Positions 36,880 through 45,868 of a DNA stretch of 64,000 nucleotides are shown here, piece by piece; the first letter of the stretch is position 1; every line of letters begins with the position of its first letter. The notes below the pieces were generated by a model. The model had not been told where the DNA came from. It did no database searches and saw only the letters and a list, made by a program, of their open reading frames with translations. This DNA is from Paenibacillus sp. 481. Lineage in GTDB: Bacteria > Bacillota > Bacilli > Paenibacillales > Paenibacillaceae. The stretch is from contig NZ_CP075175.1 of NCBI RefSeq assembly GCF_021223605.1, positions 1,015,001 through 1,079,000 of the forward strand, read 5' to 3'. Made by a program: the position numbers and the translations under genes.

Positions 36880-37878
36880 CTACTCAGCAAGCCAGCGAGC
36901 AGCATCTTTAGCGCTGTACGTAATAATAATGTCCGCCCCTGCACGCTTCATGCTCGTTAGCATTTCCAGCGTAACCGCGCGCTCATCAATCCAGCCTTGC
37001 AGCGCAGCTGCTTTAATCATGGAATACTCACCGCTAACGTTATAAGCAACGACTGGAAGATCGAATTGGTCTTTTAGCAAGCGAATAATGTCCATATAAG
37101 ACAGTGCAGGCTTCACCATGAGCATATCTGCACCTTCAAGCACGTCAGCTTCCGCCTCACGCAATGCTTCACGTACATTGGCAGGGTCCATTTGGTACGT
37201 CTTACGATCCCCGAATTGCGGTGTAGAACTCACCGCCTCACGGAACGGACCGTAGAAGGACGATGCGTACTTGACTGCGTATGACATAATCGGAATGTTT
37301 GTGAAACCAGCCTCATCAAGCCCTGTGCGAATCGCATGGACGAAACCGTCCATCATGTTCGACGGCGCAATAATGTCTGCCCCCGCTTCCGCTTGGGAAA
37401 CAGCTGCCTTCACTAAGTAAGCTAAAGAAGCATCGTTGTCAATTTCACCGATTTGATGTCCATTTTTTTCGTGAACATGAATCAAACCGCAATGCCCATG
37501 GTCTGTAAACTGACATAAGCACGTATCCGCAATAACGAGCAGATGAGGATGTCTCGATTTAATGTGTCGTGTTGCCTCTTGAACGATACCATTTGTATCA
37601 AAAGAGGAACTACCGATCGCATCCTTTGTTGCTGGTACGCCAAATAGAAGCACCGCAGGAATTCCGAGTTGAACAATTTCATCCACCTCATCATTCAAAC
37701 GATCCAGTGAGAAATGGTATACGCCAGGCATAGAGCTAATTGGTTCTTTTATGTTTGTGCCGTGAGTCACAAATATCGGCATAATAAAATCGTTTACAGT
37801 AAGCACCGTTTCGCGCACCATATTACGCATCCCAATCGAGCTGCGCAAACGACGCAAGCGTGTCGTTGGAAATCCCAT
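36880..37878 (-). CDS. hemB: Delta-aminolevulinic acid dehydratase
   Basis: Joins two 5-aminolevulinates into porphobilinogen; 332 residues. The catalytic zinc cysteines are in [15 protein letters not shown]. The two Schiff-base lysines lie in [18 protein letters not shown] and [16 protein letters not shown] with TAGGAGG 8 bases upstream. It follows the cobA-hemD fusion after a 120-base gap with a hairpin. Confidence 0.97.
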   Translation of the reverse strand: MGFPTTRLRRLRSSIGMRNMVRETVLTVNDFIMPIFVTHGTNIKEPISSMPGVYHFSLDRLNDEVDEIVQLGIPAVLLFGVPATKDAIGSSSFDTNGIVQEATRHIKSRHPHLLVIADTCLCQFTDHGHCGLIHVHEKNGHQIGEIDNDASLAYLVKAAVSQAEAGADIIAPSNMMDGFVHAIRTGLDEAGFTNIPIMSYAVKYASSFYGPFREAVSSTPQFGDRKTYQMDPANVREALREAEADVLEGADMLMVKPALSYMDIIRLLKDQFDLPVVAYNVSGEYSMIKAAALQGWIDERAVTLEMLTSMKRAGADIIITYSAKDAARWLAE

Positions 37879-37940
37879 GATAACAACCTCCTAAGATAGC
37901 TAGTATACAGCTGCTTTCTAACCGTCAATCTTATATGTGT

Positions 37941-37986
37941 AAAAGCAGACAGGATAGGCAATCTATCCACCTATCCGTGCGGCTGC
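37941..37986 (-). terminator. Hairpin between cobA-hemD and hemB
   Basis: The minus-strand stem GCAG...GGATAGG / CCTATCC...CTGC is followed by TTTTACAC. It may terminate or attenuate the hemA-led transcript before hemB. Confidence 0.6.
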
Positions 37987-37998
37987 TCTCTTACTGCT

Positions 37999-39549
37999 TC
38001 AAGTGTGCAGGTGTTGCAATGCATCTAACAGTCCTTCCAAGGTCGCTTGTTCAGCGACGATGTCCACTTGCAACCCCGCTTCACGAGCTGTGCGTGCCGT
38101 TACTTCACCAATGCAAGCAATGCTTGCACCAGCGAGATATTCGGCAGGGCGATCAATCCCCATTCGCTGCAAAGCTATGATCAAGTTGGTTACTGTGGAT
38201 GAACTAGTAAACGTTACGATGTGTATCATATTTTGTGTAAGAAGTTCTAATAAGTCCGAGTCATGTTGCTCTGGCAGTATCGTCTCATAAATATCAATTT
38301 CTTCGACGACGACTCCACTTTGCACGAGCTGTTCTTTCAACCAAGGGCGTGCTAAATCCCCGTGTGCAAGCAGCGCACGTTGTCCTGCAACGACATACTC
38401 CTGCATTTTGCTCCATACACCCTCTTGACTGAATTGCTCCGCCACGAGGTCGGGTACGATGCCGTGAATGTGTAGCTCTTCTGCCGTCTTCGGCCCCACA
38501 GCAACGATCCGCGTACGCGCTAATTGACGAATGTCAGCCCCGTAGCGACGAAGATGCTCGAACCAATACTGAACTCCGTTCACGCTTGTCAGCACGACCC
38601 AGTCATAGGACGAAAGCTGTGATAACGCTTGTTCAATCGCTTGCAGCTTATGAGGTGCTTCAGGAGCGCGCATCTCAATCACTGGAAACTCATACGGCTC
38701 GCCGCCTAGTTCCTCAATTCGACGCACGAAGTCGCTAGCCTGAGAACGCGCACGCGTCACCAGAATGCGTCTGCCAAACAGCGGACGATGTTCCGCCCAT
38801 TGCATGTAGGATCGCGCCGTCACGACATCGCCAACCACGATAACAGCAGGTGAACCTATCTGCTGACGCTCGGCCTCATCCGCAATGGATGCCAACGTAC
38901 CTTCAATCGTTCTCTGCTCTGCCCGTGTCCCCCAGCGAATAACAGCAACCGGTGTGTCCGCGGAACGGCCATTGCGAATCAATTGATCGCAAATATGCCT
39001 AAGCTTAGCCACCCCCATCAAAAAGAGCAACGTGCCCGTAGCTTGTGCCAGCTTGTCCCATTCGACTCGCTCATCACTTTTATCCGGCGTCTCATGTCCA
39101 GTAATAACCGAAAAAGATGGTGACAAATCACGATGTGTAACAGGTATACCCGCATACGCAGGTACCGCAATCGCAGATGTGACGCCTGGAACGATTTCAA
39201 AAGGAATATCGTGTTCCTTAAGGCGTGCAGCTTCTTCTGCCCCGCGACCGAATACACAAGGATCTCCGCCCTTCAAACGTGTAACAATAAGACCTTCATT
39301 TGCTAAGTCAACTAACAACTGATTAATATCTGCTTGTTTCAAGGCATGCCTGTCTGGAAGTTTTCCGACATATATTTTTTTGGCGCTTGGCTTGGCCATT
39401 TGAATCAAGCGGTAACCTGCTAAACGGTCGTAAACGAGTACGTCTGCTTCTTGCACACATCGTAGTCCTTTAACCGTAATCAGTCCCGCATCACCTGGAC
39501 CAGCACCTACCAAATACACTTTGCCCACACGAGAAGCGCGTTCCCCCAT
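37999..39549 (-). CDS. cobA-hemD: Fused uroporphyrinogen-III C-methyltransferase / uroporphyrinogen-III synthase
   Basis: A 516-residue bifunctional protein. Residues about 8-250 are a SAM-dependent SUMT (VYLVGAGPGDAGLITVKG, VTRLKGGDPCVFGRGAEEA, MGVAKLRHICDQL), which makes precorrin-2 for siroheme and cobalamin. Residues about 262-510 are a HemD domain (GRRILVTRARSQASDFVRR, YDWVVLTSVNGVQYWFEHLR, IVAVGPKTAEELHIHG), which closes uroporphyrinogen III. The fusion places the heme and siroheme branch point in one polypeptide; B. subtilis has separate genes. ATG 39549, 6 bases after hemC. Confidence 0.95.
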   Translation of the reverse strand: MGERASRVGKVYLVGAGPGDAGLITVKGLRCVQEADVLVYDRLAGYRLIQMAKPSAKKIYVGKLPDRHALKQADINQLLVDLANEGLIVTRLKGGDPCVFGRGAEEAARLKEHDIPFEIVPGVTSAIAVPAYAGIPVTHRDLSPSFSVITGHETPDKSDERVEWDKLAQATGTLLFLMGVAKLRHICDQLIRNGRSADTPVAVIRWGTRAEQRTIEGTLASIADEAERQQIGSPAVIVVGDVVTARSYMQWAEHRPLFGRRILVTRARSQASDFVRRIEELGGEPYEFPVIEMRAPEAPHKLQAIEQALSQLSSYDWVVLTSVNGVQYWFEHLRRYGADIRQLARTRIVAVGPKTAEELHIHGIVPDLVAEQFSQEGVWSKMQEYVVAGQRALLAHGDLARPWLKEQLVQSGVVVEEIDIYETILPEQHDSDLLELLTQNMIHIVTFTSSSTVTNLIIALQRMGIDRPAEYLAGASIACIGEVTARTAREAGLQVDIVAEQATLEGLLDALQHLHT

Positions 39550-39555
39550 CTCTAA

Positions 39556-40488
39556 TCAACCCCTCAATTCGGACAAAATTCGGTCTGCACCTTGCTCGAT
39601 GAGACGCTCTGCAACCGCTAATCCGAGCTTCTCGGGATGTTCTCCTTGCATCGTTTCTTTCAATATCGTCTTGCCGTCCGCAGAGCCGACAAGTCCTGTT
39701 AAAGTCAGCATGCCTGTCGCTTCAGATAACGTCGCATAAGCTCCGATCGGGATTTGGCAGCCGCCATTCAAACGCCCAAGAAAAGCGCGCTCCGCCTGCA
39801 CCGCTTGAGCCGTATTCGCATCGTGCAGTCGCTCCAGCAAGGCGCGAACTTCTTCATCCTCAGCACGGCATTGAATACCGAGCGCACCTTGTCCAACCGC
39901 AGGAACACTAATATTCTCATCAATGTAGGACGTAATTTTGTCCTCCCAGCCCATACGTTGCAAACCAGCTGCCGCAAGTACAATCGCGTCAAAGCCTTCG
40001 GTTTCAAGCTTTTTCAGACGTGTATCAATATTTCCGCGCAGCGGCTCGATTTGCAAATCCGGTCGATAAGCTTGCAATTGGCAACCGCGACGCAAACTAC
40101 TCGTACCGACTTTAGCGCCATGAGGCAAATCAGCAAGCGATTCACCTGTACGCATAATGAGGCTGTCACGCGGATCTACCCGCTGTGGAATTGCGCCGAC
40201 CACGAGCCCTTCCGGCAGTTCCCACGGCATATCTTTCATACTATGTACGGCAATATCGGACTCTTGATCGAACAAAGACTGTTCAATTTCTTTCACGAAC
40301 AGTCCTTTACCACCCACTTTAGAAAGGGTCACATCTAAAATGCGGTCGCCTTTCGTTACAATTTTACGCACCTCAAAACGGAAGGGGAGCCCTTCGCGCT
40401 CACATATCGCCTCTAGTTGTGCGATAACTTGACCTGTCTGCGTCAACGCTAATGCGCTCTGACGCGTTCCTACAACGATCGTACGCAT
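39556..40488 (-). CDS. hemC: Porphobilinogen deaminase (hydroxymethylbilane synthase)
   Basis: Polymerises four porphobilinogens; 310 residues. The dipyrromethane cofactor cysteine is in [14 protein letters not shown] (about 242). The N-terminal [14 protein letters not shown] and the catalytic aspartate region [14 protein letters not shown] are present. ATG preceded by AAAGGGGA, 1 base after sirC. Confidence 0.97.
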   Translation of the reverse strand: MRTIVVGTRQSALALTQTGQVIAQLEAICEREGLPFRFEVRKIVTKGDRILDVTLSKVGGKGLFVKEIEQSLFDQESDIAVHSMKDMPWELPEGLVVGAIPQRVDPRDSLIMRTGESLADLPHGAKVGTSSLRRGCQLQAYRPDLQIEPLRGNIDTRLKKLETEGFDAIVLAAAGLQRMGWEDKITSYIDENISVPAVGQGALGIQCRAEDEEVRALLERLHDANTAQAVQAERAFLGRLNGGCQIPIGAYATLSEATGMLTLTGLVGSADGKTILKETMQGEHPEKLGLAVAERLIEQGADRILSELRG

Positions 40489-40489
40489 G

Positions 40490-41194
40490 TCATATCCCCT
40501 TTACCTCAAAGTTGTCTTCTTGCGAGACAGGCGTATCAAACGTCTGTGCTTGCTGCCACTGCTGCCAGTCCGGAAGCGGTTCATCCCGCTCCCACGCGGT
40601 CCAACATGCGTCGGCAAATTGCCGCAGCAGCATATGCCGTGTCTGCGTGTCCGCGAATTGCAGCTGCGCTTGATGGCGCGCATCCATGAGATGGCCAGCC
40701 AGATCGCTCAGTCGGTCGTCTACAAGCTGAGACAGCTTGTTCAGCACACGCCGAGTCAATGTCGGGCTCGCCCCACCTGTAGACACGGATATTTGAACCT
40801 GACCGTGCCGCAGCACCCCCGGGTTCGTAAAATCTGAACACTCAGGGGCATGCGCGACGTTCACAAGCGCCCCTGCTTCATTCGCGTCAGTAGCAATGCC
40901 CTCATTAATTCCTTCTTCATCCGTAGCAGCAAATACGAGCAAAGCTCCTTGAACATCCGAAGCCGTATAATGACGCTCAAGATGAGTAATTGTCCCTGCT
41001 TGTACTAAACGCCAAAGTGATGTCGTCAACGTCGGGCTGACGACAGTCACTTCGGCGCCGTATTCAAGCAAGTTATTTATTTTTCGGGTAGCGACCACGC
41101 CGCCACCTATGACGACGCAGCTCCTACCTGTAAGTTGCAGCATAACCGGATATTGCGGCAAATCAAAAAAGGGATTATCCCGTAACGGCTCCAT
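40490..41194 (-). CDS. Precorrin-2 dehydrogenase / sirohydrochlorin ferrochelatase-like
   Basis: A 234-residue siroheme-synthesis protein of the CysG N-terminal / YlnF / Met8 type. The NAD-binding motif is [18 protein letters not shown] (about 28), followed by VTVVSPTL and the block [19 protein letters not shown]; the middle [17 protein letters not shown] is typical. It should oxidise the precorrin-2 made by the adjacent CobA domain. ATG with GGGAGG 7 bases upstream, 3 bases after hemX. Confidence 0.92.
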   Translation of the reverse strand: MEPLRDNPFFDLPQYPVMLQLTGRSCVVIGGGVVATRKINNLLEYGAEVTVVSPTLTTSLWRLVQAGTITHLERHYTASDVQGALLVFAATDEEGINEGIATDANEAGALVNVAHAPECSDFTNPGVLRHGQVQISVSTGGASPTLTRRVLNKLSQLVDDRLSDLAGHLMDARHQAQLQFADTQTRHMLLRQFADACWTAWERDEPLPDWQQWQQAQTFDTPVSQEDNFEVKGI

Positions 41195-41197
41195 GCA

Positions 41198-42025
41198 TTA
41201 GCCTCCCATCCAGCGATGAAAGGTTGAGAGCGAATTAAGAACATAATTCAGCACCATTGCCCCATAACAACCGGTGTTCCAGAGAGCTAGATTGAATCCT
41301 GTAACTTTACCCCGCGAACGATGGAAAAAGTAAACCCCGTAAGCTGACAGTACAATGACGGTAAGCCACACTTTTAAGTCCATCAAGAGCTCTGAACGGT
41401 CACCGAGTAAGACGACAACGACAGCCACCGCCAACGAGAGCAAAAACATCGATAGTCCAATGGCAGCAGCCATAAAGGAGAAGCGCTCCATATTGTCAAG
41501 GCTCGGCAAGCGCCGCACTGCATCTGACCAGTGCTTACGCTTAAGCTTTTGATGTAAGAAGATGTACATCCCTGAAAAAATAGCCCCGATCGTAAAGGCT
41601 GCAAAACCACACGCCGCAAACGCAATATGCAAGGAAAGCACGTTGCGCATCATTTCCCATTCCTTCATGGAAGCAGGTGTCGTCGGGTCATTTAACATGT
41701 TGACGATAAGTAGCGCAAAACCGACTAAATTGACAAAAAATACGATAAATTCGATATTATAAAACCGACTAATGACAAGTGATATGGTCACTAACAACCA
41801 CGAAAATAAAAACATAAACTCAAAACTGCTAAATACAGGCACGTCTTGATGACGAATCATTCTTGCTACTAAAAATATCGTTTGCAAAATCCAAACAAAA
41901 ACAAGCAGCCCTGCGCCCATCCGCTTCGCTCTCCGATTGGCACCAACCACGTCAGAGAAATAAAACAGAAGGCTCAGGGCGTACGTGTAAATTATTGCGT
42001 CATAGGACAAACTCGACGTTATCAT
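41198..42025 (-). CDS. hemX: HemX / CcsA-like membrane protein
   Basis: A 275-residue protein with about eight hydrophobic helices, of the cytochrome c assembly (CcsA/ResC) superfamily, at the HemX position between hemA and sirC. B. subtilis HemX, of nearly the same length, lowers the amount of HemA. The WWD heme motif of true CcsA is not seen. ATG 42025 was chosen (GGAGG 12 bases upstream, long spacing); a GTG at 42055 would overlap the hemA end. Confidence 0.85.
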   Translation of the reverse strand: MITSSLSYDAIIYTYALSLLFYFSDVVGANRRAKRMGAGLLVFVWILQTIFLVARMIRHQDVPVFSSFEFMFLFSWLLVTISLVISRFYNIEFIVFFVNLVGFALLIVNMLNDPTTPASMKEWEMMRNVLSLHIAFAACGFAAFTIGAIFSGMYIFLHQKLKRKHWSDAVRRLPSLDNMERFSFMAAAIGLSMFLLSLAVAVVVVLLGDRSELLMDLKVWLTVIVLSAYGVYFFHRSRGKVTGFNLALWNTGCYGAMVLNYVLNSLSTFHRWMGG

Positions 42026-42058
42026 ATGAGCCTGCCGCCTCCTGTCGTCCGTCACATA

Positions 42059-43453
42059 TTACGTGACAGCCGCCCATGATATCGCAGGCTTAACCTGCTC
42101 CGGGTCAGCCGCCTCGTTTCCGGCATCATTAGCCGATCGTTCTGTCTGGCGTCGTTCTGTATGCCTCGTGTTCACAGGCTGCACATCCTCTTGTTCAAGC
42201 GCAAATAATTGGGAGAACATGCGCAGTGCGTCATCCCCGTTCTTCGTTGCAGCAAGCTCTTTCACTTGCAAAATCGGATCTTGCATCATCTGATTGAGCA
42301 TGCTTTTGGTTAGACGACGAATAAGCTGCTCCTCACGCTCCGACATATCCGGTAGCTTGTTAAACAGGCTCTCTAGTGTTTCTTGGTGAATTCGATCCGC
42401 CTTTGATTGCAACGAGCGAATCAAAGGTGTTACTCCCAGCAGCTTAAGCCATTGCTGATGAGCGATAATTTCGTCAGAAATCATGACTTCAATTTTGCGT
42501 GCTTCTTTTTGACGAGCAGCTAAATTGCTCTGCACAATGCCTTCTAAGTCATCTATGTCATATAAGAACACATTCGTGACATTACCGATAGCTGGGTCCA
42601 GATCACGTGGTACTGCAATATCAATTAAAAAGAGTGGGCGCGATTTCCGATTTTTCATCGCACGCGCGACATCTGCTTCCGTCAGCACAAAGCCCTGTGC
42701 CCCCGTCGAGCTGATCACGATGTCAGCTTCCGTCAGCACCGATGCTGCATCCTCTAACGTTACTGCACGACCATGAAAGTTCTGAGCTAATTGCTCAGCA
42801 CGAGCTAGCGTCCGATTCGCAACGATAACCTCTGCTGCGCCGTTTGCATATAAATGCTTAACGGTTAGCTCACTCATTTTGCCCGCGCCTAAAATAAGCA
42901 CTTTCTTACCACGGAACGAACCAAATATCCGTTTACCCAGCTCTACGGCCGCATAGCTAACGGATACAGCATTATCGTTAATGTTCGTTTCTGAATGCGC
43001 TCTCTTTGCTAAAGTGATCGCCTGCTTAAAAACGTTATTAAACCAAGTTCCCGTAGCACGCTGAGCCTGTGCAAATAAAAAGGAATCCCGAATTTGACCA
43101 AGAATTTGCGTTTCGCCGATAACCATCGATTCCAAACCTGTGGCAACGCGCAAAAGATGCTCTACCGCCTGATCGTCCTCATAGATATAAAGATGAGGCG
43201 TAAACTCTTGCCTTGGAACGTTGAACCATTGTTCCATGAAGCTACGGATGAAATGACCGCACATATGCAATCTATCAACGACGACATAAAGCTCTGTTCG
43301 GTTGCATGTCGACAACATAACACATTCGAGCACACTTTTCGTTTGCCTTAATTGTGTAAGCGCCTCATTCCGTTGATGTTCAGGCAATGCGAATTTCTCC
43401 CGAATCTCCACAGGCGCCGTACGATAGTTCATGCCGACGACGACGATGTGCAT
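42059..43453 (-). CDS. hemA: Glutamyl-tRNA reductase
   Basis: Commits glutamyl-tRNA to heme synthesis; 464 residues. The catalytic cysteine is in VMLSTCNRTELYVV (about C50); the N-terminal VVVGMNYRTAPVEIREKFA, the NADPH loop VLILGAGKMSELTVKHL and the dimerisation helix near the C-terminus are present. The last 45 residues are polar and poorly conserved. First gene of the hem operon, with a PerR-like box over its -10 region. Confidence 0.97.
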   Translation of the reverse strand: MHIVVVGMNYRTAPVEIREKFALPEHQRNEALTQLRQTKSVLECVMLSTCNRTELYVVVDRLHMCGHFIRSFMEQWFNVPRQEFTPHLYIYEDDQAVEHLLRVATGLESMVIGETQILGQIRDSFLFAQAQRATGTWFNNVFKQAITLAKRAHSETNINDNAVSVSYAAVELGKRIFGSFRGKKVLILGAGKMSELTVKHLYANGAAEVIVANRTLARAEQLAQNFHGRAVTLEDAASVLTEADIVISSTGAQGFVLTEADVARAMKNRKSRPLFLIDIAVPRDLDPAIGNVTNVFLYDIDDLEGIVQSNLAARQKEARKIEVMISDEIIAHQQWLKLLGVTPLIRSLQSKADRIHQETLESLFNKLPDMSEREEQLIRRLTKSMLNQMMQDPILQVKELAATKNGDDALRMFSQLFALEQEDVQPVNTRHTERRQTERSANDAGNEAADPEQVKPAISWAAVT

Positions 43454-43502
43454 ATTGGTTTCACCTGCTTCTGAGAATTTTTGTACATAATCCGTTATTA
43501 AT

Positions 43503-43517
43503 TAATAATGATTATAA
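43503..43517 (-). promoter_or_regulatory. PerR box over an extended -10 promoter of hemA
   Basis: The plus-strand 15-mer TAATAATGATTATAA differs at one position from the PerR consensus TTATAATnATTATAA. On the minus strand the same bases include TATAAT (43511-43516) preceded by TG, an extended -10 element. The hemA start is about 50 bases downstream. In B. subtilis the hemAXCDBL operon is PerR-repressed, which makes the assignment likely. Confidence 0.7.
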
Positions 43518-43622
43518 CATAGTTCGACACAATCAAGCCTGTTATTTTTGAAGAAACCATGAAAATCATTCCAAACTTATTGTTTCGCTCCTTGTCCTTC
43601 GCTATACGTAAAATCTTACTTT

Positions 43623-44147
43623 TTAGCGATGTAACAGCGCACTTATCTTCTCATCCAGCGTCGTTAACTCGGACCACTTTGATGATAGAACACGGCCCTC
43701 TTCATTGACAAGTCCTGCATACACGGTCTGCATGTTGGCGACGAGTTGCTGCACTGCCTCCATCGCATGACGTTCTTCTTCCTTCAATGGACGTTCACCG
43801 TTAATTTGGACCGCCGTAACGTAATCTACAATCCGCTTGAGCGAAGGCAAGTCATTCAAATCGTCCTCGCTAAATACGTTGGCCAAACGTTCATGAGCAA
43901 ACGCTGAGGCAAAGGCCATCATTTTAATCTCATTCCATTCGTTGACGCTTTTCGCATGCTTCGCTCTTGTAATCGCACCATGAAGCATATCCATTTGAAA
44001 AGAGGATACTTCAAACAACATCCGCGACGCATTACTAGGCAAGTCCCTGTCCTTAACAAGCGAAAAAATTTGATACGATGGCCATACGATCAGCATAAAA
44101 ACGGCAACTAACCCTATCAATGAGCGGCGCTGAACTTGTTTTGCCAC
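43623..44147 (-). CDS. Single-pass membrane protein, unknown function
   Basis: A 174-residue protein with an N-terminal anchor (LIGLVAVFMLIVWPSYQIF) and an extracytoplasmic helical domain rich in charged residues, ending in LTTLDEKISALLHR. I do not recognise the family. GTG 44147 was chosen because GGAGGGAC lies about 8 bases upstream; the frame opens 14 codons earlier without a site. It lies between speD and hemA. A CATACAAT element about 60 bases upstream hints at sporulation expression. Confidence 0.7.
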   Translation of the reverse strand: MAKQVQRRSLIGLVAVFMLIVWPSYQIFSLVKDRDLPSNASRMLFEVSSFQMDMLHGAITRAKHAKSVNEWNEIKMMAFASAFAHERLANVFSEDDLNDLPSLKRIVDYVTAVQINGERPLKEEERHAMEAVQQLVANMQTVYAGLVNEEGRVLSSKWSELTTLDEKISALLHR

Positions 44148-44258
44148 TGTTCGTCCCTCCTCAACTGCGTTCTTGTTAAGAAATTTCATATACGAACATT
44201 GTATGGGTTGTCAGCACCACTCATGCGGTTAGGCGCAGCTAGATCGGGTCAATTGTAT

Positions 44259-44288
44259 AAAAAAACCGCCAAGCATATGCTTGGCGGA
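44259..44288 (-). terminator. Terminator after speD
   Basis: Perfect minus-strand stem CCGCCAAGC / GCTTGGCGG followed by T7. Confidence 0.9.
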
Positions 44289-44302
44289 CTTACATTCACT
44301 TA

Positions 44303-44701
44303 TTATACAAACTCCGTAACTTTCATGTCCGGAGTCATAACTTGCATTTCTCCAAGACCACGAACCAACTTCTTCGCAAATGTCTTCTCCGGCTTCAATA
44401 TAGACACCAGGTAATCAATTGCCAACTGAGGATCAACTGTCTCTCCACAAGTGTAGCAATCTACCGCTGCGAATCCACGCTCGGGATAAGTGTGGATTGA
44501 AAGATGACTTTCCGACAACAACACGAGCACTGTAGCTCCTTGTGGTTCAAATTGTTTAGCCTGAACCGATAATACCGTTGCTCCACAAGCTTCTGCCGCA
44601 TCTACTAATTGTGTCTGAAGGAATTCAGCACTATTCAATCGTTCAAAGTCGACTCCCCACATGTCAACAGCAACGTGTCTTCCGAAAGTTGAATATTCCA
44701 T
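44303..44701 (-). CDS. speD: S-adenosylmethionine decarboxylase proenzyme
   Basis: Supplies decarboxylated SAM for spermidine synthesis; 132 residues. The self-cleavage site is Glu-Ser in LLSESHLSIHTYPERG, the Ser becoming the pyruvoyl group; CYTCGETVDPQLAI is the other family block. This is the short Bacillus/Thermotoga-type enzyme. ATG 44701 with GGGGGA upstream; the frame opens 16 codons earlier. No speE is nearby. A leader of roughly 140 bases precedes it. Confidence 0.95.
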   Translation of the reverse strand: MEYSTFGRHVAVDMWGVDFERLNSAEFLQTQLVDAAEACGATVLSVQAKQFEPQGATVLVLLSESHLSIHTYPERGFAAVDCYTCGETVDPQLAIDYLVSILKPEKTFAKKLVRGLGEMQVMTPDMKVTEFV

Positions 44702-44849
44702 CTCTCGGTTCCCCCTTCCTAGGAATAAAATGATAAAGCTAAATTTCATCCGCTAGGACCTACGTCATTCACTTCCCGAGGGAATAATCTCTCGCAACAT
44801 TACATGTCCTGAGTGAATCCTGGTTCCTATATTGTTTTCAACGAGATTA

Positions 44850-44878
44850 AAAATAACATCTTGAGACGAGAATTGCAA
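44850..44878 (-). promoter_or_regulatory. Candidate sigma-A promoter of speD with a ~140-base leader
   Basis: TTGCAA (44873-44878), 17 bases, TATTTT (44850-44855) on the minus strand. The leader 44702-44843 contains GAGAGATTATTCCCTC, which can form a small hairpin, and a distant ATTCACT / AGTGAAT pair. No known riboswitch is recognised. The rest of 44879-44967 shows nothing else. Confidence 0.4.
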
Positions 44879-44967
44879 CCTTTATTTTGGAAACAATTTG
44901 TATCGCCCGTAGGCTACTATTCATCTTTAACCACTATATGGAGTGAAATACATTTTGGTTCATGTTT

Positions 44968-45012
44968 AAAAAAAGAAGAACCCTAGGCTTTATGCACGAG
45001 GGTTCTTCTTTA
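44968..45012 (-). terminator. Terminator after the 45-kb hypothetical gene
   Basis: Minus-strand stem AAGAAGAACCCT / AGGGTTCTTCTT followed by TTTTT. Confidence 0.85.
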
Positions 45013-45040
45013 TATGTTATGTCACCCTGGATACATTAGG

Positions 45041-45628
45041 CTATGCTTCAAGTACGAATAACTGGTGCGCTAGCTGGCGCAGCTCAGTGTCGATGCGCTG
45101 AATGGATTGCGTAGTGACAGCAACATTTCGTTGATCCAGCAAAGTGTCGATACGCTCTTGGACCGTGAAAATTTGCAGCTCGATCCATTCTTCTTGGTAA
45201 AGATCGTGCAAGTCACGCACAGTATCTTTACGTTCAAACACAGTACGAGGCTCATCACCATTCTGTTCCACAATTCTCATTACAGCACCATCTTGATAAT
45301 AATACGTAATTGTAAAGCCTGCAAAAATTCGATTTACTACCGCCTCGCCACGAAACGTCGCTACAAGCTTATGCATCACTTGCGTTAGTTTCGGACGAAT
45401 TAAGCGGCAAGCCGTGACACAGACATACCGATTGCCTTGCTTCTCGAACAGGAATGTAACCTCATCACCCTGACCGTCCTCAAGAAACACTTCTTGATTC
45501 CCATTATCTAGCACCTTTACTCGCCACGAAATGGATTGTCGAACGAGTGACTGCATAAATCGGGTCAATTGAGTTTCCGTCAACTGCAAACTGGCTTTCA
45601 CATACTCTGTGGCTAACCGCCGAGCCAT
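45041..45628 (-). CDS. Conserved-looking cytosolic protein, unknown function
   Basis: A 195-residue protein without signal or membrane helix. It appears alpha/beta: a helical start (LATEYVKASLQLTETQLTRF), a beta-rich middle (EVFLEDGQGDEVTFLFE, GFTITYYYQDGAVMRIVE) and a C-terminal coiled coil with regular Leu/Ile (DTLLDQRNVAVTTQSIQRID). I do not assign a function. ATG 45628 follows GAGGAGA by 8 bases. It is a single-gene unit with its own terminator; a TATAAT lies upstream near 45675. Confidence 0.75.
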   Translation of the reverse strand: MARRLATEYVKASLQLTETQLTRFMQSLVRQSISWRVKVLDNGNQEVFLEDGQGDEVTFLFEKQGNRYVCVTACRLIRPKLTQVMHKLVATFRGEAVVNRIFAGFTITYYYQDGAVMRIVEQNGDEPRTVFERKDTVRDLHDLYQEEWIELQIFTVQERIDTLLDQRNVAVTTQSIQRIDTELRQLAHQLFVLEA

Positions 45629-45868
45629 CAAAAATCTCCTCAATTCTTTAAAGTACCTAGTTTCTTACCCTTATTATACTACAATCGCGTCGCCAATTCT
45701 TGTTCACCAGCCGCCATAAATCAGAGGATTTGTTAAAATAACGGAATGAGGCCGAAACAAACCCACTTTTTATATAAGTAGCTCGATTTTCAAGCAGAAC
45801 TTCTCGGTTTCGCAGCATAATCCATCGTTTTTTATGATTCGATGAAAGGTTTTTCTTCACTAAGGTAC

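Noticed and set aside
45657-45860. A 67-codon minus-strand frame between engB and the 45-kb gene
   Set aside because: No usable ribosome binding site, unusual basic/aromatic composition, and it overlaps the likely promoter of the next gene.
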